Positions 34,062 through 41,801 of a stretch of 49,657 nucleotides of DNA are shown here, piece after piece (position 1 is the first letter of the stretch; every line of letters starts with the position of its first letter). The stretch comes from Bacteroidaceae bacterium (GTDB lineage: Bacteria; Bacteroidota; Bacteroidia; Bacteroidales; Bacteroidaceae). The translations under genes were made by a program, and so were the position numbers. Location: the NCBI GenBank assembly GCA_024682035.1, contig JAIKZS010000012.1, positions 1 to 49,657 on the forward strand. Direction: 5' to 3'. The notes below the pieces were generated by a model. That model was not told the DNA's origin. It saw nothing but the letters and a program-made list of their open reading frames with translations, and did not search any database.

Positions 34062-34069
34062 CAAATATA
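34062..34069 (-). promoter_or_regulatory. -7 box for the Lrp/AsnC-type regulator
   Basis: TATATTTG on the minus strand, 42 bases before the ATG. No clear -33 TTTG at the expected spacing. Confidence 0.5.
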
Positions 34070-34121
34070 AGACTTTTTTTGCTGTCACCAATCATTTTGA
34101 CAAAATATTTACAGATTTTAT

Positions 34122-34155
34122 GAAAAAAAGCCACTCTTAATAACTAAGAATGGCT
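34122..34155 (-). terminator. Terminator after the FKBP operon
   Basis: Eleven-base stem (34129-34139 with 34145-34155, one G-U pair in RNA), five-base loop, followed on the minus strand by seven T. It lies 21 bases after the FKBP stop. Confidence 0.9.
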
Positions 34156-34176
34156 TTTCTAAGGGCTCGAGTAGTA

Positions 34177-35043
34177 TTATTTGATAATCTCCAACAGTTC
34201 AACTTCAAAGATGAGAGCAGAGAATGGATCTATAGCATCTCCAGCGCCATTAGCACCATAACCTAGTTCTTGTGGAATATAAATTGTCCACTTTGAACCA
34301 ACAGGCATCAGCTGCAAAGCTTCAGTCCAGCCTGCAATAACTTGGCTAGCACGGAAAGTAGCAGGTTCATTGCGTGAATATGAGCTATCGAATTCAGTAC
34401 CATCAATCAGCGTACCGCGATAGTGTACTTTTACCTGGCTGTTAGCTGTAGGCTTCTCACCCTTACCCATGGTGATAACTTTGTATTGCAAGCCGCTTTC
34501 AGTAGTTACCACACCTTCCTTTGTTTTATTTTCTGCTAAGAACTTTTCACCAGCAATGCGATTCTCCCCATAGTTAGCCTCTAATACGCGTTCCTTAACC
34601 TCCTTTGATTTCTCGTTAGAATAAGCCTGTGCTTTAACAAGGTCCATCAACTCTGTTTTCTTAGCAATAGCATCTTTAAAACCTTTTACAAGGATGTCAC
34701 GATCAAGTGTCATGGTAGAGTCATTACCAAAGATGTTTTGGTTGAAACTTGGCATCCAACCATTCAGCATTTGAGCTACTTGCATACCTACGCGACGTGC
34801 ATTGAATTTCTTGTCATCTGCATTGTCCATTCCTTCGTCGAAACCTTTTAGGAAATCAACCATAAGGGTACTATCAACGCCTTGGCTCAATAGAAAGTCT
34901 GACAAACCTTCAACGCGTGCAACACCAATTGCATATGATAATGAGTCGATGTCGGACTTGATGTTTCCATATTGTCCCTGTGCTGTGCATGATGACATAA
35001 ATGCTGTGATTGCCATCGCCACGATAATTGATAATTTTTTCAT
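34177..35043 (-). CDS. FKBP-type peptidyl-prolyl isomerase, lipoprotein
   Basis: 288-residue prolyl isomerase helping envelope protein folding. It has a lipobox FMSS-C19 (so a membrane-anchored lipoprotein), an N-terminal FKBP_N dimerisation region (about 35-170, helical, '[18 protein letters not shown]') and a C-terminal FKBP domain (about 185-288). The FKBP domain has '[19 protein letters not shown]', '[18 protein letters not shown]' and '[16 protein letters not shown]'. It is the second of two tandem FKBP genes, 25 bases after the first; their FKBP domains are alike, consistent with an old duplication. Confidence 0.94.
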   Translation of the reverse strand: MKKLSIIVAMAITAFMSSCTAQGQYGNIKSDIDSLSYAIGVARVEGLSDFLLSQGVDSTLMVDFLKGFDEGMDNADDKKFNARRVGMQVAQMLNGWMPSFNQNIFGNDSTMTLDRDILVKGFKDAIAKKTELMDLVKAQAYSNEKSKEVKERVLEANYGENRIAGEKFLAENKTKEGVVTTESGLQYKVITMGKGEKPTANSQVKVHYRGTLIDGTEFDSSYSRNEPATFRASQVIAGWTEALQLMPVGSKWTIYIPQELGYGANGAGDAIDPFSALIFEVELLEIIK

Positions 35044-35068
35044 TTTCCTTCTTTTATTAGTTTTATTT

Positions 35069-35665
35069 TTATAAGATTTTCAGTAATTCTACATCGAAGA
35101 TCAAAGCGCTGTGTGGTGGAATAACCTGACCTGCACCTTGGGCGCCATAAGCCATTTCTGAAGGGATGAAAAGCGTCCACTTGGCATTTTCAGGCATCAA
35201 TTGCAAAGCTTCTGTCCAACCGGCAATTACTTGATTGACACCAAAAACAGCGGGTTCGCCACGTTGGTAAGAGCTGTCGAAGACACTACCATCGAGTAAT
35301 CTACCCTCGTAGTGACATTGTACACGATCAGTTTCTTTTGCACGTTTACCATCAACATTGCCAGGGTTCACTACATAATACTGTAACCCGCTTGGCAATT
35401 CCACCACATCAGGACGTTTCTTATTCTCTTCAAGGAACTGTTTGTTGGCTTCCTTACGCGCAGCAGTCATTTTCTTGTCTAATTCGTCAATGTACTGGCT
35501 AACAATAATCTGTGCGGTCTTGTGATCCAGCTCAGTCTTGTTGCCTTCCAAAATATCCTTTACTCCGTGAGCAAACTCATCGATATTTATATCCTTGGCA
35601 CCCATGCCAAGCAGGTTCTGGCCAATTCCCAGTCCTAAAGCGTAACTTACTTGTTTTTGATCCAT
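35069..35665 (-). CDS. FKBP-type peptidyl-prolyl isomerase, probably cytoplasmic
   Basis: 198 residues, shorter than its neighbour and without a signal peptide. A short FKBP_N part ('[17 protein letters not shown]', about 5-90) leads into an FKBP domain (about 95-198). The domain has '[19 protein letters not shown]', '[18 protein letters not shown]' and '[18 protein letters not shown]'. It differs from the downstream lipoprotein mainly in location, so the operon supplies one isomerase to each side of the inner membrane (inference). First gene of the operon; a -7 box is at 35688. Confidence 0.93.
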   Translation of the reverse strand: MDQKQVSYALGLGIGQNLLGMGAKDINIDEFAHGVKDILEGNKTELDHKTAQIIVSQYIDELDKKMTAARKEANKQFLEENKKRPDVVELPSGLQYYVVNPGNVDGKRAKETDRVQCHYEGRLLDGSVFDSSYQRGEPAVFGVNQVIAGWTEALQLMPENAKWTLFIPSEMAYGAQGAGQVIPPHSALIFDVELLKIL

Positions 35666-35687
35666 ATTTTTTTATTCTAAAAGCGTG

Positions 35688-35695
35688 CAAATTTA
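35688..35695 (-). promoter_or_regulatory. -7 box for the FKBP operon
   Basis: TAAATTTG on the minus strand, exact TAnnTTTG, 22 bases before the ATG at 35665. Confidence 0.55.
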
Positions 35696-35745
35696 CTGCT
35701 TTTTATTGAATTTTGTGATATTTATGCATTTAAATTATAATATCA

Positions 35746-35776
35746 TTGCTTTTGTTGAAGGTTTTTTATACTTTTG
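35746..35776 (+). promoter_or_regulatory. Promoter of the sirtuin gene
   Basis: TTG (35746-35748), 20 bases, TACTTTTG (35769-35776), 21 bases before the ATG. The -7 box is exact; the -33 element is the minimal TTG. Confidence 0.65.
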
Positions 35777-35797
35777 AGTGAAAAATAACGCGCAGAT

Positions 35798-36493
35798 ATG
35801 AAGAATTTGGTGTTTCTAACAGGTGCAGGTATGAGCGCAGAGAGCGGCATTAGCACATTCAGAGATTCAGGCGGACTCTGGGAGCAGTTCAAGGTTGAAG
35901 ATGTGGCCTCTATTGAAGGTTATAATCGTAATCCTAAGTTGGTGCTCGACTTTTACAACCAGCGTCGTAGTGAGTTGGGTACGGTAAAACCTAATGAAGG
36001 TCACTTCGGGGTGGCTGAGTTAGAGAAAGATTTCAATGTAATAGTAGTGACACAAAATGTTGATAACCTGCACGAAAGGGCAGGAAGTTCCCGCGTAATA
36101 CACTTACATGGCGAGCTCACTAAGGCTTGTTCTGAGCGTAACCCTAATGACCCTCGCTATATTCGCGAGCTAAAAGATGGAGAGGAGATACATTTGGGAG
36201 ACAAAGCAGGTGATGGTTCACAACTTCGCCCCTTTATTGTGTGGTTCGGTGAAGCTGTTCCAGAAATAGAAACAGCCATCAATTATGTGGAGAAAGCTGA
36301 CATATTGGTGATAATTGGTACGAGTTTGAATGTCTATCCTGCAGCTGGTTTGTTACATTATGCTCCAGAAAGTGCAGAGATATATTTGATTGATCCCAAA
36401 CCAGTAGAAACACATTCTTTTCGCAATATTCATGTAATACGCAAAGGTGCTTCTGAGGGCGTGAAAGAGTTAAAGTCTATTTTAAAAGCCTAA
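35798..36493 (+). CDS. cobB: SIR2 family NAD-dependent protein deacylase without zinc cysteines
   Basis: Removes acyl groups from lysines using NAD+, giving O-acyl-ADP-ribose and nicotinamide. 231 residues. NAD-binding motifs are intact: 'LTGAGMSAESGISTFRD', 'TQNVDNLHERAG' and the catalytic His H104 in 'HLHGEL'. After it, standard sirtuins have a CxxC...CxxC zinc ribbon. Here the segment 'TKACSERNPNDPRYIREL' up to 'GSQLRPFIVWFGE' has a single Cys, so zinc cannot be bound in the usual way. I recall similar cysteine-poor sirtuins in Bacteroides, so this is probably lineage-specific rather than damage. Its 3' end overlaps the convergent glycosyltransferase by 17 bases. Confidence 0.9.
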   Translation: MKNLVFLTGAGMSAESGISTFRDSGGLWEQFKVEDVASIEGYNRNPKLVLDFYNQRRSELGTVKPNEGHFGVAELEKDFNVIVVTQNVDNLHERAGSSRVIHLHGELTKACSERNPNDPRYIRELKDGEEIHLGDKAGDGSQLRPFIVWFGEAVPEIETAINYVEKADILVIIGTSLNVYPAAGLLHYAPESAEIYLIDPKPVETHSFRNIHVIRKGASEGVKELKSILKA

Positions 36494-37217
36494 TGACGAA
36501 CCATAGGTGCATGACAATGGTGGTGCACCAGCCATAATATTTGGCCATGATTTGAAGGCGTTCCATGAGCGATGCCTTGTGGTGACTTGTAGTCATACCT
36601 TCTTCGAGGTAATCAATAAGAGTAAGGTGGGTGTTACTTATAATACCTGCCTTTTTCATCATGCGAATACACCAGTCGAAGTCGGACGAGTATTTGTATT
36701 GAAGATTATAAGGCTCTGCCAAAGAACGTTTCAGTATAAATGCCTGATGACACACCAGCATACCTTGCTGAAAACTTTTCCAGGTAAGTACTTCGGGAGC
36801 AGAATGATGGCGCATATGGAGGAAGTGGCGTTCTGCATCTACTATGGCGGTTTGCCCATATAGGATGTCTGGCAATTCTTTTTTATCGTGTAAATCCTTG
36901 ACTATTTTTTCTAAGGTGTCGCTCTCGTGAAAAGTGTCGCCAGCATTAAGAAAGCATAGATAAGTACCCTTGGCGAGATGAATGCCCTTATTCATGGCGT
37001 CATACAGACCTTTGTCTGGCTCGCTTATAATTATGGTATTGGCGTTTTTTCCTTTCTCTAAAATATAAATGGTATTGTCTTTTGAAGCCCCATCAATGAT
37101 GATGTGCTCGATATTTTTATAGGTTTGTTGCTGTACACTTTGCAAGGTAACCCCAATGGTAGCTTCGGCATTGTAGGTCACAGTGATAATGCTGAATGTT
37201 GGTAACGACTCATTCAT
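36477..37217 (-). CDS. Glycosyltransferase family 2
   Basis: 246-residue inverting glycosyltransferase with the GT-A fold. 'FSIITVTYNAEATIGVTLQS' opens the nucleotide-sugar domain; 'IEHIIIDGASKDNT' and 'SEPDKGLYDAMNKGI' are typical, and the metal-binding acidic motif is probably replaced or shifted at 'LCFLNAGDTF'. The 'SSDFDWCIRMMKKAG' region matches WcaA/colanic-acid-like transferases. The donor sugar is unknown. ATG 37217 is inside the 3' end of the upstream GT4 gene (eight-base overlap), so both are translationally coupled. Probably surface glycan or lipopolysaccharide decoration. Confidence 0.9.
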   Translation of the reverse strand: MNESLPTFSIITVTYNAEATIGVTLQSVQQQTYKNIEHIIIDGASKDNTIYILEKGKNANTIIISEPDKGLYDAMNKGIHLAKGTYLCFLNAGDTFHESDTLEKIVKDLHDKKELPDILYGQTAIVDAERHFLHMRHHSAPEVLTWKSFQQGMLVCHQAFILKRSLAEPYNLQYKYSSDFDWCIRMMKKAGIISNTHLTLIDYLEEGMTTSHHKASLMERLQIMAKYYGWCTTIVMHLWFVIRLLK

Positions 37218-38472
37218 AAGAACCAAGCAGTTTATTGTAAACCTTGATGTATTTTTGTGCAATGACTTGGCTGGTATAGTAAGTCTGCACTTTACGGTTG
37301 GCCTCTGACGACAGACGATGATAGTCGGGATCATTCAAAATCCAGTAGATGCCATTGGTAAAGTCTTCTGTTGATTTATATTCGGCCACATAACCATTGT
37401 GTAGGTGGTCGATCATTTCTGGTATGCCTCCTACATTAAATCCCACACAGGGAACTCCACAGGCCATAGCTTCCATGATAGTATTTGGTAAGTTTTCTTC
37501 AAGTGATGGGGTCGCGTAGAGGGTTACGCTATTATAGATGTCGGCTATCTTGTTGTCATTCATGATAAATTCTTGTGGAAAAACTTTAAATGGCAATTGG
37601 TTTGTAAGGTAATCCGAACGATTGCCTAGTACCACAATACCCACTTGATTTCTGAGTTCAGGATATTCTTTTGCCAAGAGTTTGCAAGAGTCAATGAAAT
37701 AATCCACCCCCTTGCGCTTGTCGGTTATCTTTACTGACCCGAAAAGAATGAGTTTCATATCTTGTGGTAGTGAGCATCGATGGCGTGCTTCCTGTTTGTT
37801 GCAAGGGTGGTAAATGTTCGTATTGATTGGGTTGGGTATGCTCACAATGTGTTGCCCCTGTAGCAGAGAACTCTTGCAGGCTTGTTGTTCCATCCATTTA
37901 CTACATGCTACATAATTGATGTGATGGCCTGATAGTATTTTTTTCTTTTTTTGATAAACGCTGTACGATAAATCGTGTTCAGAAGGTCTTAATAAGTATT
38001 GACAGTTACCACAATCTTTCAGATAGCCTTCACAGTTACGCGCATGATGGCAAATACCTGTGCAGGGCCACATGTCATGCATGGTCCAAACTATAGGCTT
38101 GCCTGTTTTCAAGATTTTTTGAATGCCATTTAAGGAGAGCATTCCCTGATTGATCCAATGCAGATGAATAATGTCGGCCTGTTGAAATTCTGGGAATTGC
38201 GTAATATCATTACCTGTGTTGGCAATATCGACTTTAAAAAGGTTTTGTCTGCGAAAACCGTTAGCCATCCAGATACGGATGCGTTCCCATAAGAATGTCC
38301 ACAAAAGTTTCCAGCTATGGGGAAGAGATTCAACAGCTATTTCGTCGGTTTGCTTGTCGCGTACCAACATTTTAACCTTGACGCCATTTTCTCTCAAAGC
38401 TTCCATAAGGCGCCTGCAAGAGATGGCAGCACCGCCTATTCGTTCCGATGTGTTGACTAACAGTACTTTCAT
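37210..38472 (-). CDS. Glycosyltransferase family 4 with Cys-rich insert
   Basis: 420-residue retaining GT-B glycosyltransferase. N-terminal 'KVLLVNTSERIGGAAISCRR' is the acceptor-side Rossmann start. The C-terminal donor domain has 'LFGSVKITDKRKGVDYFI' and the glycosyltransferase signature 'PSLEENLPNTIMEAMACGVP' with 'GFNVGGIPEMI'. Between them, five Cys at 137, 141, 147, 154 and 157 ('CTGICHHARNC', 'CGNC') form a compact cluster seen in related surface-glycan transferases. ATG 38472 starts the Rossmann strand; an earlier in-frame ATG at 38490 adds six residues. It follows HU, whose terminator lies between them, and may depend on read-through. Confidence 0.9.
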   Translation of the reverse strand: MKVLLVNTSERIGGAAISCRRLMEALRENGVKVKMLVRDKQTDEIAVESLPHSWKLLWTFLWERIRIWMANGFRRQNLFKVDIANTGNDITQFPEFQQADIIHLHWINQGMLSLNGIQKILKTGKPIVWTMHDMWPCTGICHHARNCEGYLKDCGNCQYLLRPSEHDLSYSVYQKKKKILSGHHINYVACSKWMEQQACKSSLLQGQHIVSIPNPINTNIYHPCNKQEARHRCSLPQDMKLILFGSVKITDKRKGVDYFIDSCKLLAKEYPELRNQVGIVVLGNRSDYLTNQLPFKVFPQEFIMNDNKIADIYNSVTLYATPSLEENLPNTIMEAMACGVPCVGFNVGGIPEMIDHLHNGYVAEYKSTEDFTNGIYWILNDPDYHRLSSEANRKVQTYYTSQVIAQKYIKVYNKLLGSYE

Positions 38473-38482
38473 GAAAATGTCG

Positions 38483-38513
38483 AAAAACAAAAGGCACCAT
38501 GTCAGATGGCGCC
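38483..38513 (-). terminator. Terminator after the HU gene
   Basis: Eight-base stem (38493-38500 with 38506-38513, one G-U pair), five-base loop, then a T-rich tract on the minus strand (38483-38492). It ends ten bases before the chosen GT4 start. Confidence 0.8.
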
Positions 38514-38543
38514 TCGTGTTAAAAGAGTCTTACTGAGCAAATA

Positions 38544-38807
38544 TTACAGCTCAAGATCTGAACCAGCTTTAAATTTAACGACGCTCTTTGCAGGTATTGT
38601 AATAACCTCCTTTGTAGCAGGGTTGATGCCTTGACGAGCAGCTCTCTTTGCTACAGAAAACGTACCAAAACCAACTAAAGTAACTTTGTCTCCTTCTTTT
38701 AAAGCTTTACTAACAGCTGCAATAACAGCATCCAGCGCCTTTTTTGAGTCAGCCTTTGTCAGACCTGACTCAGCGGCAATTGCACTTACAAGTTCTGATT
38801 TGTTCAT
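38544..38807 (-). CDS. HU family DNA-binding protein
   Basis: Small nucleoid protein of 87 residues that bends and compacts DNA as a dimer. The HU/IHF signature 'GFGTFSVAKRAARQGINPAT' (about residues 46-65) includes the DNA-gripping arm. 'KSELVSAIAAESGLTKADS' forms the N-terminal helices, and 'VVKFKAGSDLEL' the end. Length is normal for HU. A separate transcription unit with its own promoter about 65 bases upstream and a terminator. Confidence 0.95.
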   Translation of the reverse strand: MNKSELVSAIAAESGLTKADSKKALDAVIAAVSKALKEGDKVTLVGFGTFSVAKRAARQGINPATKEVITIPAKSVVKFKAGSDLEL

Positions 38808-38873
38808 AATAGTTATTCAAAAAATATTCAAAAAAATAAACTTTATATGATATTCAATTCCTTTTCACGGCAA

Positions 38874-38904
38874 CAAATGTAGAATATTATTTTTAAATTT
38901 TCAA
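38874..38904 (-). promoter_or_regulatory. Promoter of the HU gene
   Basis: On the minus strand TTG (38902-38904), 20 bases, TACATTTG (38874-38881). It leaves an AT-rich leader of about 60 bases before the HU ATG. Confidence 0.7.
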
Positions 38905-38964
38905 GAAAAGATTCAAAAAAATATACTTAATATTTATAAAAAAATAGATTCTTAGCGAATTTTG

Positions 38965-38995
38965 TAGTTTTGCATAGTTTTTATTGCTAATTTTG
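38965..38995 (+). promoter_or_regulatory. Two candidate -7 boxes for the rhomboid operon
   Basis: TAGTTTTG (38965-38972) and TAATTTTG (38988-38995) both match TAnnTTTG, 23 bases apart, upstream of ATG 39017. Neither has an ideal -33 element, so I cannot tell which is used. The 209-base gap to the HU gene holds these promoters only. Confidence 0.5.
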
Positions 38996-39016
38996 CACAG
39001 TTTTTAAAAAGATATA

Positions 39017-39697
39017 ATGAATAACATACCTACAATTACCAAGAATCTGCTTATCATCAATGTACTGATGTATTTAGCTACTGTTGTGCTGCAAATGCGC
39101 TTTGGCATTGAATTGTCTGACTACCTTGGCTTGCACTTTTTTATGGCGAGCGACTTTAAGGTGTGGCAGTTGTTCACATATATGTTTATGCATGGTAGTT
39201 TTATGCATGTGTTCTTCAATATGTTTGCCGTATGGATGTTTGGACGTATTCTAGAACAGATGTGGGGCAAAGAGCGTTTCTTATTCTTCTATTTGGTATG
39301 TGGTATTGGTGCCGGATTGGTACAGGAATTAGTGCAGTTTGTTGAATATGAAATGACATTGTCACAATACCAAATGGTGGACATGGGTTATACTAAATTA
39401 AGTATGGATGATTATCTGAACTTATTGACTACTGTTGGAGCTTCAGGATCAGTTTACGGTATATTGCTGGGTTTTGGTATGACTTTCCCGGAAGAGCGTA
39501 TTTTTATTTTCCCACTTCCTATACCCATCAAGGCCAAGTACTTTGTGGTAATATATGCTATTGTTGAATTGCTGGAAGGCTTTGCTCAGTTTGATAATAT
39601 AGCCCACTTTGCCCATCTTGGTGGTATGATATTTGGTTATTTATTAATTAGGTACTGGAGAAACAGACGAAACAGTAATGGCTACTATTATCAATGA
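39017..39697 (+). CDS. Rhomboid family intramembrane serine protease (first of two)
   Basis: Six-helix membrane protease of 226 residues. The catalytic serine is S143 in 'TVGASGSVYG' (GxSG motif) and the catalytic His is H197 or H200 in 'HFAHLGG'. The 'MHGSFMHVFFNMFAVWMFG' helix (HxxxxHxxxN) carries the conserved His and Asn of the oxyanion site. So all active-site residues are intact. Substrates are unknown. The next rhomboid gene overlaps its 3' end by 20 bases. Confidence 0.93.
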   Translation: MNNIPTITKNLLIINVLMYLATVVLQMRFGIELSDYLGLHFFMASDFKVWQLFTYMFMHGSFMHVFFNMFAVWMFGRILEQMWGKERFLFFYLVCGIGAGLVQELVQFVEYEMTLSQYQMVDMGYTKLSMDDYLNLLTTVGASGSVYGILLGFGMTFPEERIFIFPLPIPIKAKYFVVIYAIVELLEGFAQFDNIAHFAHLGGMIFGYLLIRYWRNRRNSNGYYYQ

Positions 39698-40598
39698 CCT
39701 GCGAGAAACATTCCGTAGAGGCGATATACATATCAGACTAATTTTTATTAATGCAGCTGTATTCCTGACCATCACAATCACTCAGATTGTTCTACTATTG
39801 TTTAATATTAACATCAGTAGTTTGATTCAATGGCTGGAAATGCCTGCTTCTGTGACTCAATTTTTGCGCCAGCCTTGGGCAATCATTACTTATATGTTTA
39901 TGCATGCTGGGGTAATGCATTTGCTTTTCAATATGCTATGGCTATACTGGTTTGGTCAGCTGTTTCTGTATTTTTTCTCTGCTCGTCATTTAAGAGGGCT
40001 TTATCTCTTGGGAGGTCTTTGCGGTGCTTTGCTTTATTTGTTCGCTTATAGCATTTTTCCCTTTTTTACTCCCTATGCTGATTATACCTTCATGGTGGGT
40101 GCTTCAGCTGCAGTTTTAGCTATAGTGGCAGCTGTGGCTTACAGGGAGCCAGATTATCGTGTAAACCTCATATTGTTGGGCAGTATGCCGCTCAAGTATT
40201 TTGCATTGATAGTGATAGGATTGGATTTACTGTTTATTACAACTGACAATGCAGGGGGGCATATTGCTCATTTGGGTGGCGCTTTGGGAGGGTTGCTTTT
40301 TGCTTGTTGGTTAAATAAGGGAACTGATCTTACCAGTTATATCAATAATGTGATAGACTTCTTTTCTAATCCATCGTCGTTTCGAATGAAGCCACGCAAA
40401 CCTAAAATGAAGGTAAATTATGGGAAAAAGACTGCTAACGAAACCGATGCCAGTCAAACAAAACCACAGGAGTCAAAGTCGAATGTAACTACAAGACAAG
40501 AGCGCATTAGTAAGATTCGCGAAAAAATTAAGCAATCTGGCTATCAAGGTTTAACTGAGGAAGAAAAGAAAGATTTGTTTAATTCAAGCATACATTAA
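39678..40598 (+). CDS. Rhomboid family protein with C-terminal tail (second of two)
   Basis: 306 residues, with a rhomboid core (about 1-215) and a polar C-terminal tail of about 90 residues rich in Lys and Glu. The core keeps 'MHAGVMHLLFNMLWLYWFG' and the His motif 'GHIAHLGGALGG' (H195, H198). The nucleophile motif reads 'VGASAAVLA', so Ser143 is kept but the following Gly of GxSG is Ala. It may be active with altered geometry, or a pseudoprotease. It overlaps the first rhomboid by 20 bases and is followed by the EEP gene after three bases. The cytoplasmic or periplasmic tail could be a binding platform. Confidence 0.88.
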   Translation: MATIINDLRETFRRGDIHIRLIFINAAVFLTITITQIVLLLFNINISSLIQWLEMPASVTQFLRQPWAIITYMFMHAGVMHLLFNMLWLYWFGQLFLYFFSARHLRGLYLLGGLCGALLYLFAYSIFPFFTPYADYTFMVGASAAVLAIVAAVAYREPDYRVNLILLGSMPLKYFALIVIGLDLLFITTDNAGGHIAHLGGALGGLLFACWLNKGTDLTSYINNVIDFFSNPSSFRMKPRKPKMKVNYGKKTANETDASQTKPQESKSNVTTRQERISKIREKIKQSGYQGLTEEEKKDLFNSSIH

Positions 40599-40601
40599 AC
40601 A

Positions 40602-41699
40602 ATGAAAGGCCTGGGCAAATTCTTGTCGTTCATCGTATGGATGGTTACCTTGCTGATGTCATTGTTATTATTGTTTTCAGCATTTAGTCCCTCCTTTATC
40701 CAACCTGTGGAAAATCCTTTATTGTCATTGGCTGGTTTTGCTTTCCCTTTCCTTGTTACCATCAACTTTTTATTTTTTTTGATCTTCCTGTTATTCAGGA
40801 AAATCAAGTTTGCTATACTGCCATTGCTGGGTATTGTTTTATGTTATTCGCAGCTATTTGCCTATTTCCCATTTAATTTATCCAGAGCTGATAAACCCGA
40901 GAACAGCCTGAAAATTCTATCCTACAACACCATGAATTTTGGTAATATGGAGAAGAAAAAGGGTGTGAATGATATTTTGGAATACCTAAAAGAAAGTAAG
41001 GCTGACATAATTTGCCTTCAAGAGCATACAATAAGTGGCAGTAAAAAATTTGTCACCCAGGAGGATGTGGACAAGGCACTATCTGAATACCCATACAGGG
41101 CGGGGAAGACACCAAAAGGTCAACATCCCCTGAAGAGCATTGCTGTTTATTCAAAGTTGCCCTTGCTCAAGACGGAACGCGTAGCTATGCAAAATAGTAC
41201 AAATGGAGCTATGGCTTACCAATTGAAATGGGGAGAAGATACCTTGCTATTAATTAATTGTCATTTGGAATCTAATAAATTGACTTCTGCTGATAAGGAG
41301 ATGTATGAGCAAATGATTGAGAAGCACGAGAAAGAACAAGTGAAGACTGGTGCTAAAGTGCTTTTGAAAAAATTGGCTGAGGCTTCAGCTATCAGAGCTC
41401 CACAAGCAGACTCATTAGTAAATTATTTGCATCACCATCCTTTTAAATATATAATGGTGTGCGGCGATTTTAATGACACTCCTATATCTTATACGCATCA
41501 TGTCCTTACACGTTTGTTGAATGATGCATTTGCAGAGTCTGGTCGTGGATTGGGTATCTCCTATCATAAAAACAAATTTTTGTTCAGAATAGACAACATT
41601 CTTGTTAGTCCAGACTTGAATGCTAAAAACTGTACAGTTGACTCTTCAATCGATGCCTCAGACCACTATCCAATATGGGCGTATGTAGAAAAAAATTAA
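40602..41699 (+). CDS. Endonuclease/exonuclease/phosphatase (EEP) family membrane protein
   Basis: 365 residues. Three N-terminal hydrophobic helices (about 5-30, 38-62, 65-88) anchor the protein; an EEP fold follows (about 100-365). Active-site residues appear in the expected order: Asn in 'LSYNTMNFG', Glu in 'ICLQEH', His in 'LINCHLES', Asp and Asn in 'VCGDFNDTP', and the final Asp-His in 'ASDHYPIW'. The phosphodiester substrate could be nucleic acid or a phospholipid-like molecule (unknown). Third gene of the rhomboid operon, three bases after the second. Confidence 0.88.
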   Translation: MKGLGKFLSFIVWMVTLLMSLLLLFSAFSPSFIQPVENPLLSLAGFAFPFLVTINFLFFLIFLLFRKIKFAILPLLGIVLCYSQLFAYFPFNLSRADKPENSLKILSYNTMNFGNMEKKKGVNDILEYLKESKADIICLQEHTISGSKKFVTQEDVDKALSEYPYRAGKTPKGQHPLKSIAVYSKLPLLKTERVAMQNSTNGAMAYQLKWGEDTLLLINCHLESNKLTSADKEMYEQMIEKHEKEQVKTGAKVLLKKLAEASAIRAPQADSLVNYLHHHPFKYIMVCGDFNDTPISYTHHVLTRLLNDAFAESGRGLGISYHKNKFLFRIDNILVSPDLNAKNCTVDSSIDASDHYPIWAYVEKN

Positions 41700-41713
41700 A
41701 TATTTGACTTAGT

Positions 41714-41747
41714 TTTGCGGATAAATAAAAAAAAACAACTAACTTTG
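41714..41747 (+). promoter_or_regulatory. Promoter of secDF
   Basis: TTTG (41714-41717), 22 bases, TAACTTTG (41740-41747). The -7 box is exact and the spacer one base over the usual range. The ATG is 54 bases further. Confidence 0.65.
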
Positions 41748-41801
41748 CGGCTTTGTAAAGTTGTAAAGAATAAAAATATATAAAATTAACTCAAATCTAA
41801 G

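Noticed and set aside
36507-36863. 118-codon plus-strand frame opposite the GT2 gene
   Set aside because: The minus strand codes for a well-conserved glycosyltransferase here; no supporting features on the plus strand.
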